A stretch of 64,000 bases of DNA from Gamarada debralockiae (lineage: Eukaryota; Ascomycota; Leotiomycetes; Helotiales; Hyphodiscaceae): contig NXFV01001816.1 in the NCBI GenBank assembly GCA_002803225.1, forward strand, positions 17,655 through 81,654. The letters are read 5' to 3'. A program made the translations under genes and the position numbers. This document shows positions 33,527-43,835 of this stretch, piece by piece; positions within the stretch are counted from its first letter, which is position 1, and each line of letters starts with the position of its first letter. Under the pieces are notes generated by a model. It did no database searches. It saw only the letters and a program-made list of their open reading frames with translations, and was not told where the DNA came from.

Positions 33527-35619
33527 ATGGCACAGAACTTGGGGAGCGGGCAGGATGTGGGACTATCGACACAGGGGAAGGACAGTGCGAAGGATGATGC
33601 CCTCGAGCATCATATGACATTCTACGGCTCTGAATCTCATTCTCAATTACAAGTCACTCCACCACCGTTCCAACCACCACCGACTGCTGAACAACTCGAT
33701 CGTATATATCGACCCGATAAAGTCCTTCCAGCTCAACCTCTCGATCGTCGTAGCAACACATACGTTGGAACATTTGTGCTCTTGCTTTCGTGGGAAGACG
33801 AGGACCCCCGATTACCCGTCGATTCAGAGATTGATCGCCTGCACGATGTCTTTGAGAGACTATACCACTTTAATGTGGAGAGGTGGAAAATACCTAGCAA
33901 TGACCCACACATACGGTTGAATGAGAAGATTCTGGAACTTGTGAACCTTGGAGACGATCGAGAAGACTGCCTGAAGATAGTGTACTACGCAGGACACGGC
34001 GTTCTGAGTAGAAATCGTCGCGCTGTGTGGACAGAGTAAGCAAGCACCATCCACCTAGAACCTCAACCCAGTAATTCTAATTCACCTGCAGTCACCGTGG
34101 ACGAACCGTTGTGTGGTCTGGTATACAAAACGCTCTGGAGCAGGCCAAGGCTGATGCTCTCATACTCCTCGACTCCTGCAACTCAGGTACAGCCAATGCT
34201 GATCAAGGTTGCGGCGTTACAGAGCTAGTGGCCGCTGCTGGCTTCAATGTTACTGCCAATGGTGTTGGGGCTTGGTCGTTCACCCACGCTCTGGTTACTG
34301 AGCTCCGTTTACTGGGCAACAGTGGACGTCCATTTACAGTTGCCAAGCTACACAACCTAATTGTCAGCAGGATGCAAAATCAAATACCGGCTGGCGAGGA
34401 ATATCACAACCCTCTTGAGGTTCTCCCTACTGAGCGATTTGTCACACCCGTGCACATTGTTCTCACAGAGGACAACGTCAATATGTCTCGCAGGATCCAG
34501 ATTCGCCGAAACAGCCACAGCTCGACCCCGGTTCTAAACCGGCTTCAAGGGAACGTGGCAGCTTCACAATTGACACCAACCAAAGATATATCCGTTAGAT
34601 TGTCGTCTCAACCACCAACACAAACACCCTCACTTACACTTTCACTCTCAAACCTTATAGCGATTGAAATTGAGCCTTCAGTCTCCAGACCAAGCTCTCC
34701 AACTTCTTGGCCCGTGGCGAGAGGCGAATCTCACCAGCCTGACACTTATCAATCAGGACATGTCGACCAAGACTTTGTCGTATCTGCTCGTTCACTACTT
34801 CTTGAGATGGAAGAGAGCATGCATGACTTGGTGAGCCTTTCTCTTCCCGGGAAGTCAGGAAAGAAACGCCCGGGGAAAGTTCTAAATCTACGAGCGAGTG
34901 GCACTTGTGAAGAGGTCCAGCAGATACAGCTGCAAATGCAATTGCAAATGCGCAGACACAGTAATACATAGCCCTCTCAAAATTCTTACATGTGATTGCT
35001 AATGCTATTATAGAGGAAATCTTGCGCCTCACGGAAGAACGGAGAGCACTGCTCACCGCGCTCGAAGAACGAGCTGCTGCTCGCCAGAATTTGAAATATG
35101 AGCTGGATCCTGAGGAGAACAGTTGGGGTGCTCATAGGAGCGACCCGGAGGATACCATTTTACTCGGACTTGGCAGAGAATGTCTAGATTCAATTGTCAA
35201 AAAGATCGTCAGAATACTTGAAAGACGAGTAAGCCATCACGTTTAATTTCACTTGCTATCCAGCTGCTGGCCCAACTTCGCTGCCTTTTATCTGCTTATA
35301 TTCCGTACTGACTCGCACTCAATATCAGTTGCGCCACTCAGCCTACACAACTTTCAGGGAATTTCAGAGCATCCGTAAAAGAGTCGACATTATAGCCTCT
35401 CTGATGGTCACCTGCTTGATTAACTCTCTTTTGATAGCGACATACATCATTTGGGCTGTCTATACTTCGTCCTCTCTCAATAACAGAATCATTAAGTTCG
35501 GCATTTTGTCGAATCAGACGATATTGTGTGGTATAAGCATGTATATATTGAGATCTCTAAGGAAGGAAAGGTGGAGGGTTGCCAGAACCCGAAATATGTG
35601 TACACAACTGTTGCCATAG
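33527..35619 (+). CDS. Caspase-like (peptidase C14) protein with predicted C-terminal membrane segments
   Basis: Exons 33527-34035, 34092-34960, 35014-35228 and 35329-35619 (introns 56, 53 and 100 bp, all GT-AG and in phase) encode 627 residues. The N-terminal caspase-like domain starts near YVGTFVLLLSWEDEDP. It has the catalytic dyad motifs KIVYYAGHG (His157) and LILLDSCNSG (Cys199), so a protease is plausible. The middle is Ser/Thr-rich and disordered. A charged, coiled-coil-like stretch follows (EILRLTEERRALLTALEERA). The last exon has two hydrophobic segments (IIASLMVTCLINSLLIATYI and a second near the end). This is unlike classical fungal metacaspases, which have a Pro/Gln-rich prodomain and no membrane tail. 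The 3' end is uncertain: more coding-like pieces follow at 35560-35836. A cell-death role would be inference only. Confidence 0.7.
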
Positions 35620-35836
35620 CAACCAGTTCATCTGACACATTCTCCTATACTTCACATTGGCTTTCTCGGTGGTTCTATCACTAGCAAGGAGGGCTAAAAA
35701 GCACGAGACATTGGGTGCTGCGGGGTAAGTCAAAAATGATTCCTCTGACTTGACCGGGCGAACGCTGATACAGTGCTCTACTTTTAGTCTTCGTGTCCAA
35801 TATCACACGACTGCCAATCGAAGGTGGAAGTTCATG
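35560..35836 (+). pseudogene. Out-of-frame coding pieces, possible original 3' end of the caspase-like gene
   Basis: NPKYVYTTVAIATSSSDTFSY (about 35586-35650) is followed, one base out of frame, by LLYFTLAFSVVLSLARRAKK and HETLGAAG (about 35650-35725). After a good intron (GTAAGTC...GATACAG) comes ALLLVFVSNITRLPIEGGSS and a TGA. These look like one conserved membrane-protein tail broken by small indels. They may belong to the upstream gene or be a separate relic. Confidence 0.4.
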
Positions 35837-36320
35837 AAGTCGAAAAACTTGTCAGCCCGATTGGGAAATACTCCAGAATAGAGGAGCGATTCCGGAGAAA
35901 ATTCTGAGAGAAAAGGGTTGCTTTCGGTAGGCTCTGAACGGCTCTTCAAGGTTGTCTGAATTATTGTGCTAATGCAGTAATGAGGCCTCAGCCTCGCCTT
36001 AATGGAGTCCAACATAGATGACGAGATAGATGTTAGAGTCGTCAGTTCTATCTAATAGATCTGCTCTGGTATTCCTTGGTAGTTGGGCTTGGGTCGAGAA
36101 ATAAGACAGTTTAGATGCTATCTTTTTGCACTCTTTGCCACTCACTTAAAATGACAAGATGCTGGATTCTCCAAGCCAGTAATTTGGTAGAGTTCACCAG
36201 TTCTCGGGCGCTCAACCTTTCAAGCATCTGGATCCAAAAATTTGCAGTAGTACATCAGTCCCTTAAAGTCTTGGCTCGGTAAAGTGTACCGATTAAAAAT
36301 TTGTCAACTCTTGGCGTGCC
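35837..36320. other. Intergenic
   Basis: No gene is recognised. The next gene may have an upstream exon here. Confidence 0.35.
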
Positions 36321-36940
36321 ATGCTGCTGTTTGGAATTGCGGTTGTTTATACGATTATTGTTCTTGCATCGAATAAGTTCTCCAGCATACAAGAGGTCAT
36401 TATCTATGTTGTCGTAACTGGCCTGTTGATGATTCCTGCTTCGCTTATCATGGTTCTCACTATCACTCTGGCTGCTGGTACGAAGATAATGGTTAGCGCT
36501 GCGTTATCGTTCGCAAGATGGACTCGTTGGAAGCACTTGGTGGAGTCACAGGTGAGTTCCAAGCTCATTTCAACCAGCCGATAAATTACCAGGTATTTGT
36601 TCAGACAAAACATGAACTCTGACGCAAGGCAAATGGTGATCAAGAAAGCTTGGGTTCCGAGCAGAGGCACATTCTCGGCATATCGGACGATCGGTTCAAT
36701 CCTACCATCGGCGACCTGTCCCGCCACGAGAACGCACCAAGAGGCGGCACGGCAAGAGATGATTACACTCCTAGCGACGTTCAACAATTGCTGAAAGAAA
36801 GTCTCGACTTGAAACAATTCTTGAACGTCGCTTCCTTCGCAAATCTCTCACATGTTCACAAAGCCGACGATCAGTGGAAATGTCGGATGGGAGAACTCTC
36901 TAGCCTTATTATCCTCGAGTCTATCGAGTTAATCCTATAA
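36321..36940 (+). CDS. Small two-helix membrane protein (hypothetical)
   Basis: Exons 36321-36551 and 36629-36940 (77-bp intron, donor GTGAGT, branch CTCTGAC, acceptor GCAAG, phase 0) encode 180 residues. Two hydrophobic helices lie near the start (LLFGIAVVYTIIVLAS and a longer one around YVVVTGLLMIPASLIMVLTI). A soluble tail of about 100 residues with mixed charge follows. No family is recognised. The start may not be the true one, since the first helix begins immediately. It lies just downstream of the caspase-like membrane protein and is co-oriented with it. Confidence 0.5.
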
Positions 36941-37770
36941 ACCACCGAAGCTATATGAATATTTTGACTTAATTAGAGAGATAAATACTAGTGTGACAGC
37001 TCTACGTAATGGAATCTCACGCATTGAAGACTCCATGTCACGAAGGCAAGAAAACCTCAGGCAAAAAGCTTCGATTCTCTACTAATGTATCGTATAGATG
37101 AAGATTCTAAACTACATAAGGAAGGAGAGAAGGTAAAAGGTCAGAGAAAGAGAATATATAGCTAGGCCTATAGTGCCGCACGTGATATCGGGAAAATCTC
37201 GAGTTCACATGATCTAAGCGAGGTTCTACACATTGTTAAAAACTGTTGACGCGCCTTAGATCTCAGGCAACAATTCCTTCAGGGCCGTCACAGGAGACGC
37301 ATTTGTTGAGCCAGGCTCAGCATTGGCGTAGTTCCAGGTGCGATCTTGAACTTGATTAGCTGGAGCTCGTTACCATTCTTGGCAGTGGTTTTGGCGTCGC
37401 GCCTTAGTTCTTCAGCGCCGTCACACTCCACGCAAAAGGTGCTGTATTTACAAAGACACTTAAGGTAAAGAGAGAAGAGAAAGGTTCTACGAGTACACGA
37501 CCTGATATCTCTGAAGGGGTCGCTACGCGTCGCTACGCGTCAAGTGAATCATGTCAAGTGACATTCGCCAGAACTGTCACAACTAGAGGATTAATCGCAA
37601 TAATTCTTAGTCGCCTAGAGATAGATATTAAAGACTATATTAACGAATCCTATTAAATCAGGTAGCTGTTTTGAATAGTATCACTTAAGCTAAGCTAAGT
37701 CGGGTGAGAATGCTTTATATTGCGGAAGTGTCGTGAGAAGAGGAAAAGAAACTACGAATGCTAGCTGCAG
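36941..37770. other. Intergenic, 3' of the FAD monooxygenase
   Basis: No gene is seen. It contains a CACGTGATATC sequence (about 37180) and a perfect tandem 10-mer at 37521-37540. Confidence 0.4.
37521..37540 (+). repeat. Tandem 10-bp repeat (2 x CGCTACGCGT)
   Basis: Two exact adjacent copies. A nearby imperfect pair (TCAAGTGAATCATGTCAAGTGA) follows. There is no obvious role. Confidence 0.6.
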
Positions 37771-39994
37771 TCAGACAGAGTCGCAGAAATATGCTCGAAC
37801 CTTCGCTAGGTTCGCTGATAATCTCTCTAAATCATCGGCAACAGAATGGATGAAACAATCCGGACGAAGAACAATATACTTGTCTCTCGGCTTGAAAGTT
37901 TTCTCCAAAGCCTGCTCATTGTACCCTTTGACCGGCTCGATGCCCTCTCTCAAAAGCTCGTCCTCCTTACAAGGAAAGAAAGTCTGTCGACTGCACACGT
38001 TGAGTCCCTTCTTACAGTCCGTGATGTCTAGATACTTAACATCCTGTGAAGTCAAAATTTGTTTCGGCATGGAAACAGCCTCTAGGATTTCGTCAATCTT
38101 GACGGTGTCGATAACCTGATCATCCCTGACGAGGACAAGGAGCGCGAGGCGAGCCGTATTCCCAAGGAAAACCGTGTCGGAGAGCTGCGGCTTTTGACCG
38201 GTTGTTCCGATCCAGATCTGAGGAATCTTTCGGCCGCCGCCAGCATGTTCAAGGTAAAAGCCTTCGTTCACGTTCTGGTACCTAAAAGGGGTTTTAAATG
38301 CCCATCCAGTATACCAAAGTCCAAATCCTGGAATTGAGTAGAGGATTCTCATTAAGTGCCTGTGGAAAAATGCAAGTACTATAGAACGCTGGTTCGTGAT
38401 GCTGCCATTACGTTTCGTTACGATTGTCGCAGAGTCGCAAGCCTGACGCCTCTCTTTGGACCAGCCCGTCAATATCCTCTCCCGCACCTTCTTGTCAACC
38501 TCCAATTGAGACATCATAGTAAGGCGCCATGCCAAGCTATGTGCGTCTCGAATGCCGGTTGCAATGCCTTGGCCGCCGAATGGTGGGAAGACGTGCGCGG
38601 CGTCGCCGATGAGTAGAGTCTTGCCCAAATACCACCGATTGACTACTTGTGTTGCGAATCTGGTCCAAAAGTGAGTAATTTTAGAATTGCAGAGGGAGGA
38701 AGAGACACGCACTTGAAAGGTCGGCAGCGGAGTACCTCAATGCAATCGCGCGGGAACTCGATGGTCTGGCCTCGGCACAGTTTTGAGAACCTGGACCCAG
38801 GCTGTTTCATCCACGGTCCGAACTGTTTCCAGAAGTCGCCTTGGACATCTTCCAGGGTGTCTTCTGGCTCAACAGAGAACTCGTGTCTAGTTTGAAGTCA
38901 GCATTAAGCAGGCATAGAGGCATTGAGAGGACACACCTCCAAAGAAAGGATCCTTCTGGGCCAAATCTGCCGCTAACAGCCGGTCTCCGAATGTCATTAC
39001 AGAAGCTACCAGTAGTGACCGCTATCAGTATTCAGCCCTTCAAACGGATAAGGGAGCCATACTGGAACCCGCTAGGCCAGAAGAGGTTGTATACCTCTTC
39101 CGGTGTGTAACCGAACTTCCAAAGTGGGAATTCGGGATGCGTCTTCGGTGTTGGGGGTGTAACCTTGAGGTTGACGGCCACCCATGTTCCTACATAATCG
39201 TACCTGCAAAGAGCAACAATGAGAACAATATTTTCAACAGTAAAACCACAGGTAAACTCACAACCCCAGCTCTTGCTTTATCCCCTCAGGCTCAAGAAAC
39301 TTTTTCCTTACGATCCCACGCTTTCCGTCGGCGCCAATAAGCCACGATGTCCTCACTAATTTGGAGACGCCTTTCTCATCGAGATATTCAACGACCGTAG
39401 AGCCGTCATCTTCAGTGCGCCCTACCACCTCGCAGCCTGCTCTAAGCTCGCAGTTCGGCAGACTCGAAATTACCGTTCTTAGTTCGCGTTCTAGAATAAA
39501 CCTCATTAGGCAGACGATATAACCTGTCAGTTAGAGGTCCTACTTACCGTAGTAAGGCTGGAACTGCACAATCTCGGGGGAAACCGCCTGTGACGCCCAA
39601 TCCCATGTCAAGTCGAAGTTCATAAAAGCAGGCCTCCTGAAATCCTGGCTATGGAAATGAACGATTCCTATACCTAGGATATTGTTAGACTACGCCAATG
39701 AGCCTTTTGAGATGTGACTCGCCCGTGCCAATCTTGGTAGTTAACGCCTCGCCAATGCCCAGTGAATAGGAGATGCGGACGGCATCGCCGCTGATGACAA
39801 TCCCGCGCGGGTCCTCGTCGACTTCGACAGCCTTTTCTATGATGACCACCTGTTCAGAGTTAGATGTTTCAATTTTTATTTTTATATTATTGCAATACAG
39901 GGTGGCCTACTTTCATATCCATACGGCCAAGCAGGGCTGCCAGCGCAAGGCCGCTTGGTCCAGCTCCGACGATCAGTACTGTTGTTTCTTCCAT
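37771..39994 (-). CDS. FAD-dependent aromatic monooxygenase (phenol/MhpA-like hydroxylase)
   Basis: Eight exons (39994-39911, 39849-39723, 39673-39544, 39501-39262, 39203-39063, 39005-38937, 38886-38713, 38659-37771) encode 617 residues, in phase throughout. The protein belongs to class A flavin monooxygenases, which add one oxygen to phenolic rings using NAD(P)H. Motifs: GxGxxG in VLIVGAGPSGLALAALLGRM (residues 6-25), the DG motif in SWLIGADGKRG (Asp172-Gly173), and the FAD ribityl motif LLIGDAAHVFPPFGGQG (GD at 340-341). The block HFCNDIRRPAVSGRFGP spans a splice junction correctly. The C-terminal thioredoxin-like extension gives the usual 600-plus length of phenol hydroxylase/MhpA types. 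The second intron uses a GC donor (GCGAGT) and the third is only 42 bp. It is divergent from the extradiol dioxygenase, so the two steps, hydroxylation then ring cleavage, share a promoter. Confidence 0.93.
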
Positions 39995-40565
39995 TACTGA
40001 ATGACACTTTTTGGAGAAATGCAAGAGACATAATAAAATGCAGATAAGACTCTAATAAATGGAGCACTGGGTTTCAATCTTGCGACAACGCATGGGGCGG
40101 AGAAACACAATCACCAAGTGGAACATCAACATCGTACGTTTGCGTATACTAAAGGTCATCACGAGCTCACAGCAATAAATCTCGCAGGCCGAAGCTGCAA
40201 CGCGGCTACTGCTGCAAGACATGCCGAGGCGGCGGAATAACCAAAGATAACCCGCCCCGCTGCGCTTAATAATGCTTCTTTTGACCGATTTGCCCTGACA
40301 TAACCGAGTTCGGAATACGGGGATGACTTTTGATACAATTTGTGCTCTGATGCACGGAACGGAGTTAAATCTGCGAGAATTCATATTGCTTTATCATGGA
40401 CTCATATTATAAAGCCCTGTCAAGGTCATGCCACGGTCCCGGTGGTCTCCCTCCGTGCCGTGACTGAGGTAATTCCATAAATTTGTCCTCAGACCGTATG
40501 AAACTGCACACCTCGAAATATTGACTTCTAGATTCATCAGTTATTACATTTCACGTCCGTTCAGC
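39995..40565. promoter_or_regulatory. Divergent promoter of the aromatic-degradation pair
   Basis: This 571-bp region lies between the FAD monooxygenase and extradiol dioxygenase starts. It holds the CGG-N16-CCG site at 40233-40254 and GC-rich inverted motifs near 40432-40457 (CACGG...CCGTG). Confidence 0.6.
40233..40254. promoter_or_regulatory. Candidate Zn2Cys6 operator CGG-N16-CCG
   Basis: It reads CGGAATAAC, then CAAAGATAAC, ending CCG. Zn2Cys6 dimers typically bind inverted CGG triplets at a fixed spacing. The same spacing and the same first nine bases recur at 46358-46379, upstream of the cluster transporter. Confidence 0.45.
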
Positions 40566-41643
40566 ATGCAACCAGGTGTCATCCCACCCATCGTCAATTC
40601 GCCGGAGAAAATCCAACTGGCACGAGTTAGTCGTGTGTACCTCGCACACCCAGACCTGGACAAGTTCCACGAATTTGCAGGCGATTTTGGACTCGTGGAG
40701 GCGGGAAGACGAGAAGATGTTATCTATTACCGTGGTTTTGGAAAAGACCCTTGCGTCTATGTAGCTTCGAAAAGTCGAAGTGGAGAGAAAGAATTCGGAG
40801 GTGGTGTATTTGTTGCAAGGACAGAAGAGGATTTTGTCAAGGCTTCGAAATTGCAAGCCGCGTCGGTACCAGAGTCGAATCCAGCACCTGGAGGCGGCAA
40901 GATTGTCACCATATCATCCCCTTCTGGAACCAAGATTCATATTCTATGGGGTCAGGAAGAATCCACAGAGCCGGAAAAAGCTTCTACTGCTACGGAAATC
41001 AGCAAAGGAGAATACAACACTAGTCTCAAGAAACTCAGAAAGGGTACGGTACAGACAGTGCCCTCTAATTTCTGATGACTTGCTAATGGATGATGAAGGC
41101 ACATTCCAGCGGTTCAAAGTTGGCCCTGCAATGATCCACAAATTGGGCCACTACGGCTATATCACAAAATACTTCGATGAAGACGTAAAATTCTACACCT
41201 CAAACTTCAACTTGGTCCCCTCAGATATCCTCTTCGAGAAAATCAATGGCCAAGAGGTAGACAGCCTGACATTCATGCATCTGGATCTAGGCAAGGAATA
41301 CTCGGACCATCACACACTATTCCTTGCGCGAGCCCCACCCTCCTTCCCAGAGGCTCAGCAAATGCACCATTGCTCATTCGAGGTCGAAGACTTCGACACG
41401 CAGCTCCTCGGCCACGAACATCTCCTCCGCAAATCTTATACGCCGGTTTGGGGCGTTGGTCGCCATATTTTGGGCTCCCAGATTTTTGACTATTGGAAGG
41501 ATCCAAGTGGCTTTACGGTCGAGCATTATGCGGATGGGGATCTGGTTAATGTGGATAATGGGACGGCGAGGGCGCAGAGTGAGGGCCCGGCTTCGATGTA
41601 TATTTGGGGACCAGAGAGACCAGAGGAGGGTGTGGCTTCGTAA
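40566..41643 (+). CDS. Extradiol (meta-cleavage) ring dioxygenase, type I
   Basis: Exons 40566-41043 and 41099-41643 (55-bp intron) encode 340 residues. I chose the ATG at 40566 because the family starts close to the first VOC-domain strand (SRVYLAHPDLDKFHEFAGDF). Two VOC (glyoxalase-like) domains are present. The second carries the 2-His-1-carboxylate metal site: His177 in HKLGHYGY, His249 (or 250) in MHHCSFEVED, and Glu301 in GFTVEHYADGD. Their spacing matches BphC/catechol 2,3-dioxygenase-type enzymes. These Fe(II) (or Mn) enzymes open a catechol ring next to the hydroxyls, giving a yellow semialdehyde or dienoate. In fungi ortho cleavage is the usual route, so a meta-cleaving enzyme in a cluster is notable. 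It should act on the product of the neighbouring monooxygenase. Confidence 0.9.
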
Positions 41644-42245
41644 TTGAGACTAGTTATTACGCGCAGTTTCCAACACAAAACTTGAATTCAACTGTATAAA
41701 ATTAGGAAGCTTCGTGATTTTATGGAATTTTGCCGGATGTCGTGTTTTACTGTGACCTCTCTAGCTGATCGAGGTGCGAGAACTCCCATTTCTGTTGTCC
41801 AGGTTTCAAACACCGCGCAATTACTGAATACAAAAACTTTCCAGCTACAGAAGATGTGTCAGAAGCTTGATGGACAAAACCATATTACTGGCTAATCTTG
41901 ATTCCTTTGCCACCAATACAACTCTCTTAATTTTGCGTTGCTTCCTTGTGCTGGGCTGCCGACGACTGCTCGCGTAACAGAGTTGCGGAACATCTATACG
42001 CTCCGCACTCCCCGCGCTCCCAGAACAGGGCCCCCGACCCAACGTTCCACGGATGCCGAGACGGAAACAACGGGTGCGAAAACGAAAGACCCCTGTAATA
42101 TAGGCGTAGAATGGATAATTTTCTCTTCCCTATATTGTTCTACAATTCCTCTAGAGTTGGGTCAAATTTCAAAGTCAGTTGGCCGTTTCTCACTTATATT
42201 TCTCCCCAAGCCAGCCTCAGAGACATATATTTAAAACTCATCGTC
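41644..42245. other. Intergenic between the dioxygenase and the FAH-family gene
   Basis: Both genes face the same way, so this is the promoter of the FAH-family gene. A CGG-N14-CCG palindrome (GCGGA...TCCGC) lies at 41986-42005, about 240 bp upstream of its ATG. The spacing is two bases shorter than in the other two sites. Confidence 0.45.
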
Positions 42246-43368
42246 ATGGTTCAGTGGCAGAGCCTCATTAAATTTGAGGCCGAATATGGCGCTGAATATT
42301 GGGCTTCGATTCCTCTAGAGACGAAACCGGAGCCCGGATTGGCAGTTGAAGGCTACTTGAGCATTGAAAGTCTCGAGTCGGATGGGAAATCAATGGCAGT
42401 GAAAGTCAAGAAGGTTGGATTACCTACCAACCATCCATTATATATCCAAGGCTGCTGCTGACTTTCCTGGGCGTATATAGCTTTTGGCACCTGTTCCGGC
42501 TACCAACATTCCCATCATTTGTATAGGTCTGAACTACAGGAACCATGCCGCCGAAGCATCGGTATGTTCTTGAGTCGCTCAATACTTCGCTCTGTTGATT
42601 GGAACTGCCAGATACCAGTGCCACAGGATCCCCCGATGTGGTACAAGCCAGCTGCAGCACTTGCAAACCCAGATGTGGTGGTTCATGTTCCGGCTCAACT
42701 TCAAGAGCGCTTTCCGGATTTTGAAGTATGTGAGAAAATGCGCCCTTCTTTACTTCTATTTCTTGCTCTTTCGTAGGATGCAATCAGGCAGCTTTATTTG
42801 CCAGGAAAGATGCTGATTCGATGGTGCGACAGGGCGAGCTAACTGTTGTTGTGCGCGATACCGTGAAGGATATCTCTGCCTCCGATTCACAATCACATAT
42901 ACTCGGCTACACGATCGGAAACGACCTCACTGCACGATTGTTCCAACGATCAGGAGCAGGGCAGTTCACGTACGCTAAGGGATTCGATGACTTTGCTCCT
43001 CTAGGTCCTCGACTTGTTCACCCGTCTGTGTTCACACCCGAGTCTTCTAAGATAAAGACGCGTGTGAATGGCAGGGTGGTTCAGGATAGCCCTTTTGACT
43101 TCATCTTCCCAATAGATGAGCTTCTGAGCTTTTTATCGCAAGGTACACGATTGCCACTATCTCACAGAGGAAGTAAATCTGAGCGTTGGCTGACTTCGGC
43201 TGGTTTACAGGAACAACGATCCCTGCTGGCACTGCAATCATGACTGGAACACCGGCTGGTGTTGGCTGGTTCCAAGATCCAAAAAGTCCGCTGAAGCATA
43301 ACGACATTGTGGAAGTGGAGGTGCAACCGATTGGAGTTCTAAAAACGGAAATAACGTTTGAAAAATAG
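42246..43368 (+). CDS. Fumarylacetoacetate hydrolase-family enzyme
   Basis: Five exons (42246-42413, 42481-42561, 42612-42725, 42833-43142, 43211-43368) encode 276 residues. The FAH fold hydrolyses C-C bonds of 1,3-diketo acids, or hydrates or decarboxylates meta-cleavage intermediates (HpaG/MhpD-like). Motifs: ICIGLNYRNHAAEAS, MWYKPAAALANP, the metal-ligand EGELTVVV (joined across the third intron), HILGYTIGNDLTAR, and PAGTAIMTGTPAGVGWF near the end. The third intron is long (107 bp) and contains a second possible acceptor at 42770-42775. Using it would insert a short exon that shifts the EGELT block, so I prefer the long form. It lies downstream of the dioxygenase on the same strand and likely acts on its ring-opened product. 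Confidence 0.9.
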
Positions 43369-43835
43369 ATAGAATGAGGACTGATGAATTTGGTGGCGGG
43401 ATAGTAAGATTAACATGACGGGGCAGTTAAGGCTCAGTATTGAAGAGCAAGAGACAAGAATATAGAGATTACTGCAGTAGGAAGTAAAGAAGGTAATCAT
43501 GTGACCCTGACACGCTTTGTTAATGTTTGGAACACTCTGTGATTGAAGACAACAAAGATTGATGTCTTACCCTAATCAGGCTAGAGCGTTCCCCCGAACC
43601 CCGCAGTTCCGAGATACCCTGGCTCGCCTAGACTGCAAGGGTCTGGGGTGTAATCAGGAGGTAAGGTTAGGCCCGAGGTCCAACCTCAACCTGCTCAGAG
43701 TCATCCGCAACCGCTCAAACTCCAACATCAATCTCATCGTTCTGCTTCAACGCCCACGATATGCAGACAATCAGTCGCAGTGGATCAATCCCTTTGTCTT
43801 AGGTAACATTATTGTAATTCCCATCGTGTACAGCC
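43369..43835. other. Intergenic, promoter of the cluster regulator
   Basis: A frame at 43559-43894 overlaps the regulator start but has no recognisable product. Nothing else is seen. Confidence 0.4.

Noticed and set aside
37521..37540. CRISPR-like or larger satellite array
   Set aside because: Only two 10-bp copies, no spacers, eukaryotic DNA.
42776..42832. Extra short exon in the FAH-family gene
   Set aside because: The upstream acceptor would insert DAIRQLYLPGK-like residues and disrupt the EGELTVVV metal-ligand block.
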